The position numbers and the translations under genes are program-made. DNA of 64,000 nt, taken from contig NZ_CABGGS010000034.1 in the NCBI RefSeq assembly GCF_902158555.1, positions 407,771 to 471,770 on the forward strand. Direction: 5' to 3'. Below are positions 47,832 through 56,932 of the stretch, piece by piece (the first letter of the stretch is position 1; every line of letters starts with the position of its first letter). The DNA is from Klebsiella spallanzanii. Its GTDB lineage: Bacteria; Pseudomonadota; Gammaproteobacteria; Enterobacterales; Enterobacteriaceae. The notes under the pieces are model-generated. The model saw only the letters and a list, made by a program, of their open reading frames with translations, did not search any database and was not told the origin of the DNA.

Positions 47832-48935
47832 TTACCAGACCTGGGCGGCGATACCGGTGACCAGACGGACTTTGTCCCACTGCTGAGCCTCAGTCAGGGA
47901 ATTCCCCTCTTCAGTGGAGGCGAAGCCGCACTGCGGGCTAAGGCAAATCTGCTCCAGTGGGACGTACTGCGCCGCTTCCTGCAGGCGCGCTTTCACGCCC
48001 TCCGGGTTTTCAAGTTCACCGTTTTTGGTGGTGATTAGCCCCAGCACGACCTGCTGATGACCGGGACGAATAAAGCGCAGCGGCGCGAAGTCGCCGGAAC
48101 GGTCATTGTCGTATTCAAGGAAAAAGGCATCAATATTCACACCGCCGAACAGCACTTCGGCTACCGGCTCATAGCCGCCCTCAGAAATCCAGGTCGAGCG
48201 GAAGTTTCCGCGACAGACATGCAGGCCAACGGTCAGATCCTCCGGTTTACCCTCCAGGGCTTTATTCAGGACACGAGCGTAGGTGCGCGCCAGTTCGTCC
48301 GGGTCTTCGCCGCGATCGCGAACCTGTTGACGCTGTTCATCGGAGCACAGATAGGCCCAGACGGTATCATCAAGCTGCAAATAGCGGCAGCCCGCATCGT
48401 AGAAGGCGCGGATCGCATCGCGCCAGGTGGTCGCCAGGTCATCAAAATAGTCGGCAAGGTCCGGGTAGACGGTGGCGTCGATATCTTTCCGCCCGCCGCG
48501 GAAATGCAGCACGCTCGGGCTGGGAATGGTCATTTTCGGCTGCGCGCTGCCGCTGATGCTTTTCAGGTAACGGAAATCTTCCAGCATCGGATGATCGCCA
48601 AAAGCCAGTTTTCCTGTGACGCGAATACCGTGCGCTTTAGTCTGTACCCCATTGAACTGAATACCTTTTTCAGAATCATAGCGTTCAACCCCCTGTAAAC
48701 CGTCGAAGAAATCAAAGTGCCACCACGCGCGACGGAACTCACCGTCGGTCACCACATGCAGTCCGCACTCGCACTGCTGCCGTACCAGATGACGGATGGC
48801 CTCATTTTCAACCTGACGCAGTTGCTGTGCGTCGATAACGCCAGCGGTCAGCTGCTGACGGGCCTGTTTAATGGCGTCCGGGCGTAAAAAGCTGCCGACG
48901 ATATCTGCGCGGAACGGGGCCTGATGACGTTGCAT
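47832..48935 (-). CDS. cobalamin-independent methionine synthase-like protein (YxjG/MetE C-terminal family)
   Basis: A 367-residue protein comparable to the C-terminal catalytic half of MetE, of the YxjG/YxjH group (GSFLRPDAIKQARQQL, VVTDGEFRRAWWHFDFFDGL, YLQLDDTVWAYLCSDEQR). The zinc ligands are in place: His and Cys in GLHVCRGN, Glu in FFLEYD and Cys in LSPQCGF. It probably transfers a methyl group to homocysteine, donor unknown, since the folate-binding N-terminal half of MetE is absent. Ribosome site AAGGAGACACC precedes the ATG. A tandem MetJ-like operator lies 64-87 bp upstream. Confidence 0.85.
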   Translation of the reverse strand: MQRHQAPFRADIVGSFLRPDAIKQARQQLTAGVIDAQQLRQVENEAIRHLVRQQCECGLHVVTDGEFRRAWWHFDFFDGLQGVERYDSEKGIQFNGVQTKAHGIRVTGKLAFGDHPMLEDFRYLKSISGSAQPKMTIPSPSVLHFRGGRKDIDATVYPDLADYFDDLATTWRDAIRAFYDAGCRYLQLDDTVWAYLCSDEQRQQVRDRGEDPDELARTYARVLNKALEGKPEDLTVGLHVCRGNFRSTWISEGGYEPVAEVLFGGVNIDAFFLEYDNDRSGDFAPLRFIRPGHQQVVLGLITTKNGELENPEGVKARLQEAAQYVPLEQICLSPQCGFASTEEGNSLTEAQQWDKVRLVTGIAAQVW

Positions 48936-48998
48936 GGTGTCTCCTTAGCAGTGGGCAAGGTTAGTTGCCCACCGTGATAGTTTATTATTTGAATATTT

Positions 48999-49022
48999 AG
49001 ACTTCTGGATGGCTATATGTCC
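48999..49022. promoter_or_regulatory. possible tandem MetJ boxes
   Basis: Three contiguous 8-mers, AGACTTCT, GGATGGCT and ATATGTCC, agree with the met box AGACGTCT at 7, 5 and 5 positions. They lie upstream of the YxjG-like gene, where MetJ with S-adenosylmethionine would repress a methionine synthase. Confidence 0.45.
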
Positions 49023-49084
49023 AGATACTGTCATGCAGACCGTTCAGCCGCAAACGAGAATAATTCATGTCACATGAAATAAAT

Positions 49085-49477
49085 TCATTTTGCGAACGGC
49101 AATCCTTCATCTTCCCAGCCGGTCAGGCCGCCGAGCATCATTTTGACCGGACGCCCCAGCAGAGCCAGCTTCATCGCCGCGGCATCTGCCCCGTTGCAGT
49201 GCGGACCGGCACAGTAGACAACAAACAGCGTCTCCTCAGGCCATTGTGCCATTCTCTCTTCATCTATCTGCCGGTGCGGTAAATGCAGCGCGCCGGGAAG
49301 GTGACGACGGGCAAATGTTTCCTCGCTGCCGACAACGTGCAAAAGAACAAAGTCGGGACTGCCGTCGCGTATCGCGCTGTACACATCGGCACAGTCGGTT
49401 TCAAGACTGAGTTTATGACGAAACCAGGCAGCGGCATCTGTAGAACTGGCAGGGGCAATCGCGGTTACAACACTCAT
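49085..49477 (-). CDS. rhodanese-like sulfurtransferase
   Basis: A 130-residue single-domain rhodanese. The active-site cysteine is Cys89 in FVVYCAGPHCNGADAAAMKL, and residues 40-68 show the usual DFVLLHVVGSEETFARRHLPGALHLPH pattern (His/Arg where many have D-V-R). It would carry persulfide sulfur. The ATG at 49477 is divergent from the GlxA-family regulator gene 68 bp away, a pairing seen for FtrA-like regulators. Confidence 0.88.
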   Translation of the reverse strand: MSVVTAIAPASSTDAAAWFRHKLSLETDCADVYSAIRDGSPDFVLLHVVGSEETFARRHLPGALHLPHRQIDEERMAQWPEETLFVVYCAGPHCNGADAAAMKLALLGRPVKMMLGGLTGWEDEGLPFAK

Positions 49478-49544
49478 GGCATCTTCTCCTTGTCTGTGAT
49501 ACCACTACTTTAATTAACCGCCTGCACGACATCTGCTGATAACC

Positions 49545-50555
49545 ATGACTGAAAACGCTGAAATCATGACAATCCCATCCGTGACATTGTCACAACATTG
49601 GGTTGTCGCCCTGGCCTACGACGGGCTATGTACTTTTGAATTTGGTGTCACAGTAGAGATCTTCGGCCTGTCTCGCCCGGAGATGGGCGAACGCTGGTAT
49701 CGCTTTGCCGTAGCCGCCGTCGATGAAGGTGAACTGCGGGCAACCGGCGGAATCCGTCTGATAACCGATGGCGGCATGGAGTTGTTAAATGAAGCAGATA
49801 CCATCGTGGTGCCCGGCTGGCGCGGTATCGACGCCCCCGTTCCGCCTGCGCTATGCGAAGCACTGGTCACGGCACATAAACGAGGCTGTCGGATCATTTC
49901 TATTTGCTCCGGAGTCTTTGTTCTGGCCGCCGCCGGGTTGCTTAACGGACGCCAGGCCACAACCCACTGGCGCTATACCGAGCAGCTCCGCGCACGATTT
50001 CCGCAGGTTGAGGTGATCGACGATGTGCTGTACGTCGGCGCAGAGGGTGTGATGACGTCCGCAGGAAGCGCTGCGGGCATCGATCTGTGTTTACATCTGG
50101 TACGGGAAGATTTTGGTGTCGAGGCGGCGAATACCGTCGCGCGGCGTTTAGTGGTTTCCCCTCATCGCGACGGCGCTCAGGCCCAGCAGATTGTGCGCCC
50201 GGTAGCCAAAGCGCGAGAGAGCCAGCGGCTGGGGCAACTATTCGATTTTCTGCATCAGAATCTCGCCGCTAGCCATACCGTTGCCTCGCTGGCGGAAAAA
50301 GCCGGTATGGGGCCGCGCACGTTTTTGCGCCGTTTTGAAGATGCCACCGGCAAAACCCCTGCCCGCTGGCTGCTTGATGAGCGCCTGCTGCGCGCTACGC
50401 AGCACTTAATCCATAGCCGACTGAGCGTTGAGCAGATTGCCGAGCTTTGCGGCTTTTCTAATGCCAGTACCCTGCGCCACCACTTCCGCCAGCAGTTTGG
50501 TCTTAGTCCGCTGCAGTATCGCAAACAAACGCTGGCAGGTGGAAAGATGGAGTAA
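49545..50555 (+). CDS. GlxA-family (FtrA-like) transcriptional regulator
   Basis: A 336-residue regulator with an N-terminal DJ-1/PfpI-like domain (residues ~20-190, nucleophile-elbow cysteine in RIISICSGVFVLAAAGLL) and a C-terminal AraC-type double HTH (TVASLAEKAGMGPRTFLRRFEDATGKTPARWLLDERL and SVEQIAELCGFSNASTLRHHFRQQFG). It resembles FtrA regulators. The likely target is the divergent rhodanese gene and perhaps itself. The N-terminus may instead begin at the second ATG, 49566. Confidence 0.88.
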   Translation: MTENAEIMTIPSVTLSQHWVVALAYDGLCTFEFGVTVEIFGLSRPEMGERWYRFAVAAVDEGELRATGGIRLITDGGMELLNEADTIVVPGWRGIDAPVPPALCEALVTAHKRGCRIISICSGVFVLAAAGLLNGRQATTHWRYTEQLRARFPQVEVIDDVLYVGAEGVMTSAGSAAGIDLCLHLVREDFGVEAANTVARRLVVSPHRDGAQAQQIVRPVAKARESQRLGQLFDFLHQNLAASHTVASLAEKAGMGPRTFLRRFEDATGKTPARWLLDERLLRATQHLIHSRLSVEQIAELCGFSNASTLRHHFRQQFGLSPLQYRKQTLAGGKME

Positions 50556-50586
50556 TCCACAGCAGAAATAGTCCCCCCCTGTAGCT

Positions 50587-50621
50587 TGTTAAGAATTTGT
50601 TTAGACTGAACGAGTTATAAT
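50587..50621 (+). promoter_or_regulatory. PhoP box and -10 element of mgtS
   Basis: TGTTAA-GAATT-TGTTTA (50587-50603) is a direct-repeat PhoP box with one mismatch. It is followed after 12 bp by a perfect TATAAT (50616-50621). This is the class of promoter in which PhoP replaces the -35 element. It implies induction at low Mg2+. Confidence 0.85.
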
Positions 50622-50690
50622 CAACTCAACAACCGTAAATTTGTTCAATGAGGACAACGTAACGCATAGCAAAACTAATGGAGGTTAATC

Positions 50691-50786
50691 ATGCTGGGAA
50701 ACATGCATGTATTTATGGCAGTTCTGGGAACCATTCTGTTCTTTGGATTTCTTGCCGCGTATCTAAGCCACAAATGGGACGATTGA
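50691..50786 (+). CDS. mgtS: small membrane protein MgtS (YneM)
   Basis: A 31-residue one-helix inner-membrane protein: it begins MLGNMHVFMAVLGTILFFGF and ends LSHKWDD, differing from the remembered E. coli MgtS at a handful of positions. In E. coli it binds and stabilises the MgtA magnesium importer and restrains the PitA phosphate-cation symporter at low Mg2+. A strong ribosome site (GGAGGTTAATC) precedes the ATG, a PhoP-dependent promoter lies upstream and a terminator is found 27 bp after the stop. Confidence 0.95.
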   Translation: MLGNMHVFMAVLGTILFFGFLAAYLSHKWDD

Positions 50787-50810
50787 TGAACGACGATAAT
50801 CCCCATCCGC

Positions 50811-50853
50811 AAACGCCCCCTGCTGCTGCTGCACCAGGGGGCGTTTTTGTTTT
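50811..50853 (+). terminator. rho-independent terminator of mgtS
   Basis: AAACGCCCCCTG (50811-50822) pairs perfectly with CAGGGGGCGTTT (50835-50846), followed by TTTTTGTTTT. Confidence 0.93.
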
Positions 50854-50880
50854 GACCTACTGATTAAACCTCACAAGACT

Positions 50881-50916
50881 CCTGAAACCTTCATTTGTAA
50901 ATGATGTTTCAGCAGG
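50881..50916. other. stable hairpin downstream of mgtS, possible small-RNA element
   Basis: CTGAAAC (50882-50888) pairs with GTTTCAG (50906-50912), and inside it CATTT (50892-50896) with AAATG (50899-50903). The stretch between the mgtS terminator and the immunity gene (50854-51036) has no coding frame of note. In E. coli the sRNA gene mgrR follows mgtS; this hairpin could belong to a counterpart, but I cannot match the sequence from memory. Confidence 0.35.
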
Positions 50917-51036
50917 CCCGATCAGGTCCAGTCAAGGTTTCCATCTCTCTTCACCCAGACAATACCAGTCGGACAAGCCCTGAGACATATATCATTCATT
51001 TTTAATATCTTCCCTCAACTACAGCTCAGGGAAACA

Positions 51037-51435
51037 TTAGTTATTAAATAAATCATGCCAATTAGAACCTTTGCCACTCCTCGGCTCATAATATTTACCC
51101 ACATCTATTGATATCCATTGCCCGTTATCTTCTATACTCATTTCTCTTACCAGAATACCTTGTTTACCAGTCACATGGTCCTTTTCCAATAAACCTACCA
51201 ACTTTACATGATGGAATAAGCGAGAGTTCCCCCCCCCATACAAACTGACATTAGCCTCCAGATTATCAGATAGATTTTTATTTTTCACCGCCAATGATGG
51301 GGCTTTAGTATAATCCTCACCATAATCTAATCCAATAACATAAAGACCACCATCATCCAGATAAACAATGTAACCCTCAAATATTATTTCTTGCTCATCA
51401 AATGGAGAGCAAATTAACTCATCTATATTTTTCAT
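51037..51435 (-). CDS. candidate immunity protein of the CDI-like locus
   Basis: A 132-residue acidic, soluble protein (MKNIDELICSPFDEQEIIFEG, DNGQWISIDVGKYYEPR) of unrecognised family, without signal peptide or membrane helix. Its ATG overlaps the TGA of the large exoprotein gene (ATGA), so it is translated together with the toxin-bearing 3' end. This order, low GC content and small size are those of CdiI immunity genes, which neutralise the adjacent CdiA-CT toxin in the cytoplasm of the producer. Function is inferred from position only. Confidence 0.7.
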   Translation of the reverse strand: MKNIDELICSPFDEQEIIFEGYIVYLDDGGLYVIGLDYGEDYTKAPSLAVKNKNLSDNLEANVSLYGGGNSRLFHHVKLVGLLEKDHVTGKQGILVREMSIEDNGQWISIDVGKYYEPRSGKGSNWHDLFNN

Positions 51436-54400
51436 TTCAATGTCACCCCATTAAAATTCATCGCTTTTTCAAGAATGTCTGCACGTATGCCAGTCGCGCC
51501 ATTAAAAGGATCCCTGATCATATAATATCCTATGTTATCAATTTTCTTATAGGAGTCAACGATGATAAAATGCCCACCACTCCCAGTTTCCACATTGATA
51601 ATTGATGGTTTTCCTTGCATGCTTAATTCCCTTAAAGTACTGGGGAGCAAAGTCTTTGTAGGATAATTAACGATTCCATTCTTAGATAACACATTACTTA
51701 TCTCATAAATATTAACACCTGTATCCCTGATATCATCAAACTGCTTCACCACTGAGTCTAAGTTAACTATCCCACCCTGATTGTCGCTTATAATCATAGC
51801 ACATGTTGTAGGCCCGCAAAGATTGCCTCCTCCTGAAGCATGAGATGTCTGGTTGATATAGCTACCCTCAGGAGTATAGTTAACTTTTATTTTTGAACCA
51901 ATACTTTCACCGGCCCCATCTATAATATGAGTCCCATTTTTATAGGCATTAATTAAATAATCTTCTGTTTTTTTCGGTAACACAGAACCTACGGCAACCT
52001 CTTTTTTAATAAGGTCAGCAACAGGTTGAATATTAAACGCACTGTTTTTTAAAGTGTTATCAGCACTTTTGATTGTCTCCCAGGCAAGTTTTTTCGTCGT
52101 CTCCGACGATTTACCCACGAACAATGTACTACCTGCTGCAATAGGTCCGACGCCAATAATTGCCTCAGGGGCAATGATGTCAGCAGCATAAATACCAGCC
52201 TGATTTAAACATAAAGCGGGGTTTGACTTACACCCTGCCACAATCAGACGAGCAGCTAAAACTATTTCTGGAGCTGCACCTAAGATTGTTAATCCTCCAG
52301 CAGTTACAGCGAGACCTCCACCAGCAGTAATAGCAACCATAGCGGCAGCCTCTCTCCGAGCCTGAACGCGCTTCGCTGCAGCCGTATCGCCTTTACTTGC
52401 CGCCAGAATATCCCGCTGATTATCCAGCGCATACTGCTGCAGCATATGTTCTGTCATGTTGTAGCGGTACACGTTCTGAGCACTATCCGCACCGCTATAT
52501 GTACCTTCTGGTGTGTGCGTAATCAGCGCACCAGTCAACGCGCCAATCACGCGAGCCGTCTGCTCTTTTGCCTCGTTACCATTTAAGGCTTCCTGCAACC
52601 GCAGTAACTGACGTTCCCGTTCATTCTGATTAGCTGGCTCAAACAAAGAACTTTGCATGATAACCCCGGCCAGCTCCGCAGCCAGTGCTCCGGCAGCGGC
52701 CCCTTTTCCATCACCACGACCAATTTCTGCGCTGATACCCGCGACCACCGCATGGCTCAGGGCTCTTCCTGGCAGGTCAAGAATTTCTCCGTTGTCGCCA
52801 ATCAATCCCGCCCCTTCGGCATTAATCTGGTTGCCAATATTCGCCAGCAGGGCATTAGTCAGGTTGTCCTTAAAACTGCCGCCATTGATGGCGGTGTTCA
52901 GACTGGAGCTGATAACCGACTGCCCGGCCACGCGCTGGACAATTTTTCCCCATCCTTCGTTTTTAACCAAAGCCGGCAATCTTGCTTTATCGGGCGGAAC
53001 ATCAATATTCATGACTTTATCAAAGCCCGCCAGAGCGCCGCCAATAACCATAGAGGTTGCCAGTGATTTGACCGAACTACTGCTACCAAGTGCCGACAGT
53101 GTTTTTGACAGATTTCCCTGATTTTCCACCAGAGCCACTGCGGCCTGAGCGGCAAGAGAGGACATCCCGGCAGTAACCGCCCCGGTCGTCACTACGCCGC
53201 CGCCGACGGTGGAAGTCACTGAGGTTGCGACAGTCGCTGCCAGCGAACTGCCTGCCGTAACCGCTGCTGCTGCAATAGCGATTACCGCTGCCACCGCTGG
53301 ATTCAGGCTCTGGTTTTTATAATTCCAGCTGTCGTAAGCATCCTTAACCGTATTCCACTGAACATCGCTGCGTGTGTTCAGCCCCTTCAGCCATTCTGTG
53401 CCAGGTAATGCGCTCAGAGCCGCAACTGCGCCCTGCAATGCCTGCCCATTTTTCGCTTTAACATCGGCGCTAACACCGCTGGCAGCATTGACTGTCAGTT
53501 TTCCACCTGCGTGAACAGACGGAAGCACCCATTTGCCTTCGCTGTAGCCCTTATTTGCCTGCTTGATATAGAAGCCTTTCGAGGTACTGACAGTCTGCTC
53601 GAAAGTCGTGTTTTTCACTGCCAGGAAATTGACTTTTCCGTTGGTACTGGTCAGCGTGGCGTTCTTTTTCGCCTCGATCTTACTGGCTTCATAGGTACTA
53701 TCATCGCGACTCAGCAGGCTGAGATTGCCTCCCGCAATAAACTCCGTCACCCGGTTGGTGGTGGTATGTTTCGTTTGTTTGACGGTGGTTTTTTTACCCC
53801 ACCACTTTCTCTTCGTGGTTTGACGTTGGTAATGACTGGACTCTTCCATCGCCTGGGCATAGAGCCAGCCGCCTTTTGCTGCAACATCCATCGCCCCCTT
53901 TGCCAGCAAACGGGATGCCTGGAAAAGGATGCTGCCACCAGAGATGACCGTCAGTGCACCACCAGCATTCAGCGTGACCCCCGTCTGGCTGACGGTTTCA
54001 GTCCAGGCATTCCCAGACTCGCGATATACCGTTCCCCGCGCGGACTGAAATTGCATATTCCCGCCGGATGTCAGCGTGATGTTACCGCCTGATGTCAGCG
54101 TACTGCCGTTAGCCTGGATACCGCCATTTGCCGCCAGAGTCAGGCTCTTTGCACCGTGTAAACGGGTCAGTACGTTGAGCTCATCCCTGTTATTGTCATT
54201 ACCGCTGTCCGTCACCCCATATCCGTATGCGCCCAGCCAGATAAGTTTCCCGGCCTGCAGCGTCGCAGTTTTCCCGGCGACAATATGAGCGCCCTGTAGG
54301 CCAATATCTGCTGCTGAGCTGATGAGCAGATTGCCACCAGCTTTCAGATTACTGCGTAACTCAGGTATCCTGCTATCCGGGAAAAACGCCTTATAGCGGC

Positions 54401-56879
54401 TACTTAGACTACGCATATTGAGGTCGGTGTTTGCGGCCGAGGTGAGACTGATATTCCCTCCGGCTTCAAACCCTGCGCCATATAGAGACAGGCGCTTGCC
54501 GCTCAATGTGATATCACCAGAAACGCGCAGCGGCTCTCCGGGTAGCATCCGATTGAACAGTTCCTGTTTACGAGCTTGGGTCAGGACAACACCAGGGCGC
54601 TCATGACCGAGCATGGCTTCATTTTTCTCGAGTGTGATATCACCATTCGCAACCAGAGATATATTCTGGCTCAGAACAGGAAAACGCGTGTTCTTAAGCA
54701 GAATATTTTTAGCCGCTGTCATCGATAAATCACGTGACGCCTCCAGGCTCCCTAGCCAGCGTAGCCCATTAGAATGGAAATAGTTTGGCCACTCGCTGGT
54801 ATGAGACGTGACATCTCCGCCGCGACTGACCAGCGTAATGTTCTCTCCCTTCAGCTCACTCTGCCAGGACTCAACATTACCGCCGGCCAGGATGGAAAGA
54901 TTTTTTCCGGCAGTCATCAATGCCAACGCCATTTTTGTACTGCTGTCTGACTGTAAAGTAATATCTCCGGTCGCTTTCATCACATCGGTAGTAATAATAC
55001 TTCCAGCTCTCAGCAGGATATTTTTTGCCGTAATAGTATCCGGCCGGGCCATGACTTCCGAATACTGAACGTTCGTGGCGTAAGGTTCTTTACTTTCGAT
55101 TCGTTCAGAAAAATCAGCGACCAGATTACCACCAGCAGAAAGAGTTGCTGGAGAGATCGTCGGGTTTCTCCAGCTCTTAACCTCACCCGTTTTCTGGAAT
55201 GTATAAGTTTTATTTTGTTTCCCTGCAATCGTCAGCTGACTCTCCGGAATCGCAGGGGAGACATTATTCGAAGGACGATACGCCGTATTGTAGGAGGACC
55301 AGGTATCCATAGTACCCGTGATACCGCTGATATGATTCAGGGTTTTCCCGGTCAGAATAAGATCCCTATTTGCTTTTATAATACTTTCGTTATTATTTAG
55401 CAGAGTGGCATTGATATAACCATTTCTGCCAGCCTGAAGTGAAGCTGCTGGCGATGTTGCAGTACGACGATATTCTTTTCTGGCGGTATTGACCAGGTCT
55501 GAACTATTAAAATTAGCTGTACCAAACCATTTGCCACCTAACGTTGCATTCCAGTAAATCACATCAGCCAATGTGATATTTCCTGAAGCGTGTCTGATGG
55601 CACTGATTGTACGATGTTGTGGAATATTAACGAATGCTGTTGAATTAGGGTTGATATCTTTCCATTCGTAAGTCAGAACATCACGGGTATTGTTCAGCGT
55701 TTCTGTACGTATTACCAGGTCGCCGGTATTGGTCTGAATACGCGAAGAACGATTCTCCACAAGAGTGGCTTTATTACCCTTAGCATCTTTCTGTATCCAC
55801 AAATTTTTGTGGCTATGCAATGCCGCGCCACTACCGGTATTGCTCACCGTAGACGCAAATATCCGCATATCCCCATGGGCAGTGGTACTGCCCCGGTTAT
55901 CCACGGTTGTGGCCGCCAGCGTCATATCACGTTCAGCGCGCACGCTGATACCGGCGGGCGTGACGATATCCCGCCCGCTGACATTCAGGTCAGTCTGCGC
56001 TTTAACGTTGCTGAGGGTGATTTTTCCGGCTGTCGTCAGGGAAATATCCCGCTGGGTAGAGGTAACACTTTTCAGGTTAACGCCAACCCCGGCTTCGGTG
56101 GCTACCAAACGGATTTTCCCGGCGTACATTCCGCCCAGTGCCTTAGTATCGACGGCAAGTTGAGGTTTTGCCCCATCGCCAGTAATGGTTTTTATCGTGC
56201 CATCTTTAAAGCTGACCCGGTTTGCCCCTTGGGTCAGGGTGAGCGTTTTAGCGTTAATTTTACCGTTCAATTCGGTTGCCCGACTGATGACATCAACATA
56301 TTCAGTCCGGGATCCATCCAGACCATTGCCTCCAATAATCACCGTGCCTTTTTTAACGTCGAGTGCCTCAAGCGCTCCTTTTTTGTCAAACTGCGGCTTG
56401 CCGGTTGTCAGGGTCACTGAAGGAGTGTTGATGAAACCGCATCCGTCGCAGGTAATACCGTTTGGATTAGCAATCATCACGCCGGCTTTATTGCCAAAAA
56501 CTTCCAGCTTTCCTTTCAGTTCAGAACGATTGCCGCTGGTCACCTCATTAATAATAAGCTCGGCCGGTTTTCCCTTAAGTCTGGAGTTGCCGTTTTCAAT
56601 GGTTATCCCTAGCTGTGTTTTCCCTCCCTGAGTAGCATTATTTAATACCGCCCCTGGTGTACCAACATTAAAATCCTTAAAAGTATTGTGCGATATTCCT
56701 GCTGCGTTGGGCGTGGCGATGTTCACCACCGGGACGTTCCCGGGTTTAATCACCACTTGAGTATTACCATTAGCAGCGTTGATGCCAGCCGCAATAGCGG
56801 GATGTAGAGGCTGAACGGCGGTAAGGTATATCAGTAGCCAGCTGGCCCCTCGGGCCAGCGGATGAGCGAGTTTATCCAT
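51432..56879 (-). CDS. CdiA/FHA-type exoprotein with C39/papain-like C-terminal toxin domain
   Basis: An 1815-residue two-partner-secretion exoprotein. Residues 1-31 are the signal peptide. The TPS domain (about 32-290) carries NEV at 111-113, NPNGI at 138-142 and CDGC at 144-147, the features TpsB recognises. Residues ~290-1150 are haemagglutinin repeats (beta-helix), followed by Ala/Gly-rich pretoxin sequence. At the place where CdiA proteins have VENN the text is AQNVYRYN (near residue 1470). The last ~130 residues form a cysteine-peptidase fold with Cys1688 (NLCGPTTCAM), His1770 (GSGGHFIIVDSY) and Asp1790 (MIRDPFNG). Sequence from about 1600 onwards is richer in AT. The end is coupled to the immunity candidate; the TpsB gene lies 53 bp upstream. 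Confidence 0.88.
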   Translation of the reverse strand: MDKLAHPLARGASWLLIYLTAVQPLHPAIAAGINAANGNTQVVIKPGNVPVVNIATPNAAGISHNTFKDFNVGTPGAVLNNATQGGKTQLGITIENGNSRLKGKPAELIINEVTSGNRSELKGKLEVFGNKAGVMIANPNGITCDGCGFINTPSVTLTTGKPQFDKKGALEALDVKKGTVIIGGNGLDGSRTEYVDVISRATELNGKINAKTLTLTQGANRVSFKDGTIKTITGDGAKPQLAVDTKALGGMYAGKIRLVATEAGVGVNLKSVTSTQRDISLTTAGKITLSNVKAQTDLNVSGRDIVTPAGISVRAERDMTLAATTVDNRGSTTAHGDMRIFASTVSNTGSGAALHSHKNLWIQKDAKGNKATLVENRSSRIQTNTGDLVIRTETLNNTRDVLTYEWKDINPNSTAFVNIPQHRTISAIRHASGNITLADVIYWNATLGGKWFGTANFNSSDLVNTARKEYRRTATSPAASLQAGRNGYINATLLNNNESIIKANRDLILTGKTLNHISGITGTMDTWSSYNTAYRPSNNVSPAIPESQLTIAGKQNKTYTFQKTGEVKSWRNPTISPATLSAGGNLVADFSERIESKEPYATNVQYSEVMARPDTITAKNILLRAGSIITTDVMKATGDITLQSDSSTKMALALMTAGKNLSILAGGNVESWQSELKGENITLVSRGGDVTSHTSEWPNYFHSNGLRWLGSLEASRDLSMTAAKNILLKNTRFPVLSQNISLVANGDITLEKNEAMLGHERPGVVLTQARKQELFNRMLPGEPLRVSGDITLSGKRLSLYGAGFEAGGNISLTSAANTDLNMRSLSSRYKAFFPDSRIPELRSNLKAGGNLLISSAADIGLQGAHIVAGKTATLQAGKLIWLGAYGYGVTDSGNDNNRDELNVLTRLHGAKSLTLAANGGIQANGSTLTSGGNITLTSGGNMQFQSARGTVYRESGNAWTETVSQTGVTLNAGGALTVISGGSILFQASRLLAKGAMDVAAKGGWLYAQAMEESSHYQRQTTKRKWWGKKTTVKQTKHTTTNRVTEFIAGGNLSLLSRDDSTYEASKIEAKKNATLTSTNGKVNFLAVKNTTFEQTVSTSKGFYIKQANKGYSEGKWVLPSVHAGGKLTVNAASGVSADVKAKNGQALQGAVAALSALPGTEWLKGLNTRSDVQWNTVKDAYDSWNYKNQSLNPAVAAVIAIAAAAVTAGSSLAATVATSVTSTVGGGVVTTGAVTAGMSSLAAQAAVALVENQGNLSKTLSALGSSSSVKSLATSMVIGGALAGFDKVMNIDVPPDKARLPALVKNEGWGKIVQRVAGQSVISSSLNTAINGGSFKDNLTNALLANIGNQINAEGAGLIGDNGEILDLPGRALSHAVVAGISAEIGRGDGKGAAAGALAAELAGVIMQSSLFEPANQNERERQLLRLQEALNGNEAKEQTARVIGALTGALITHTPEGTYSGADSAQNVYRYNMTEHMLQQYALDNQRDILAASKGDTAAAKRVQARREAAAMVAITAGGGLAVTAGGLTILGAAPEIVLAARLIVAGCKSNPALCLNQAGIYAADIIAPEAIIGVGPIAAGSTLFVGKSSETTKKLAWETIKSADNTLKNSAFNIQPVADLIKKEVAVGSVLPKKTEDYLINAYKNGTHIIDGAGESIGSKIKVNYTPEGSYINQTSHASGGGNLCGPTTCAMIISDNQGGIVNLDSVVKQFDDIRDTGVNIYEISNVLSKNGIVNYPTKTLLPSTLRELSMQGKPSIINVETGSGGHFIIVDSYKKIDNIGYYMIRDPFNGATGIRADILEKAMNFNGVTLK

Positions 56880-56932
56880 ATCTGAACATCCTGTATTACG
56901 GGGCCGTCATGGCCCCTACTGTGTGCTGGCAG

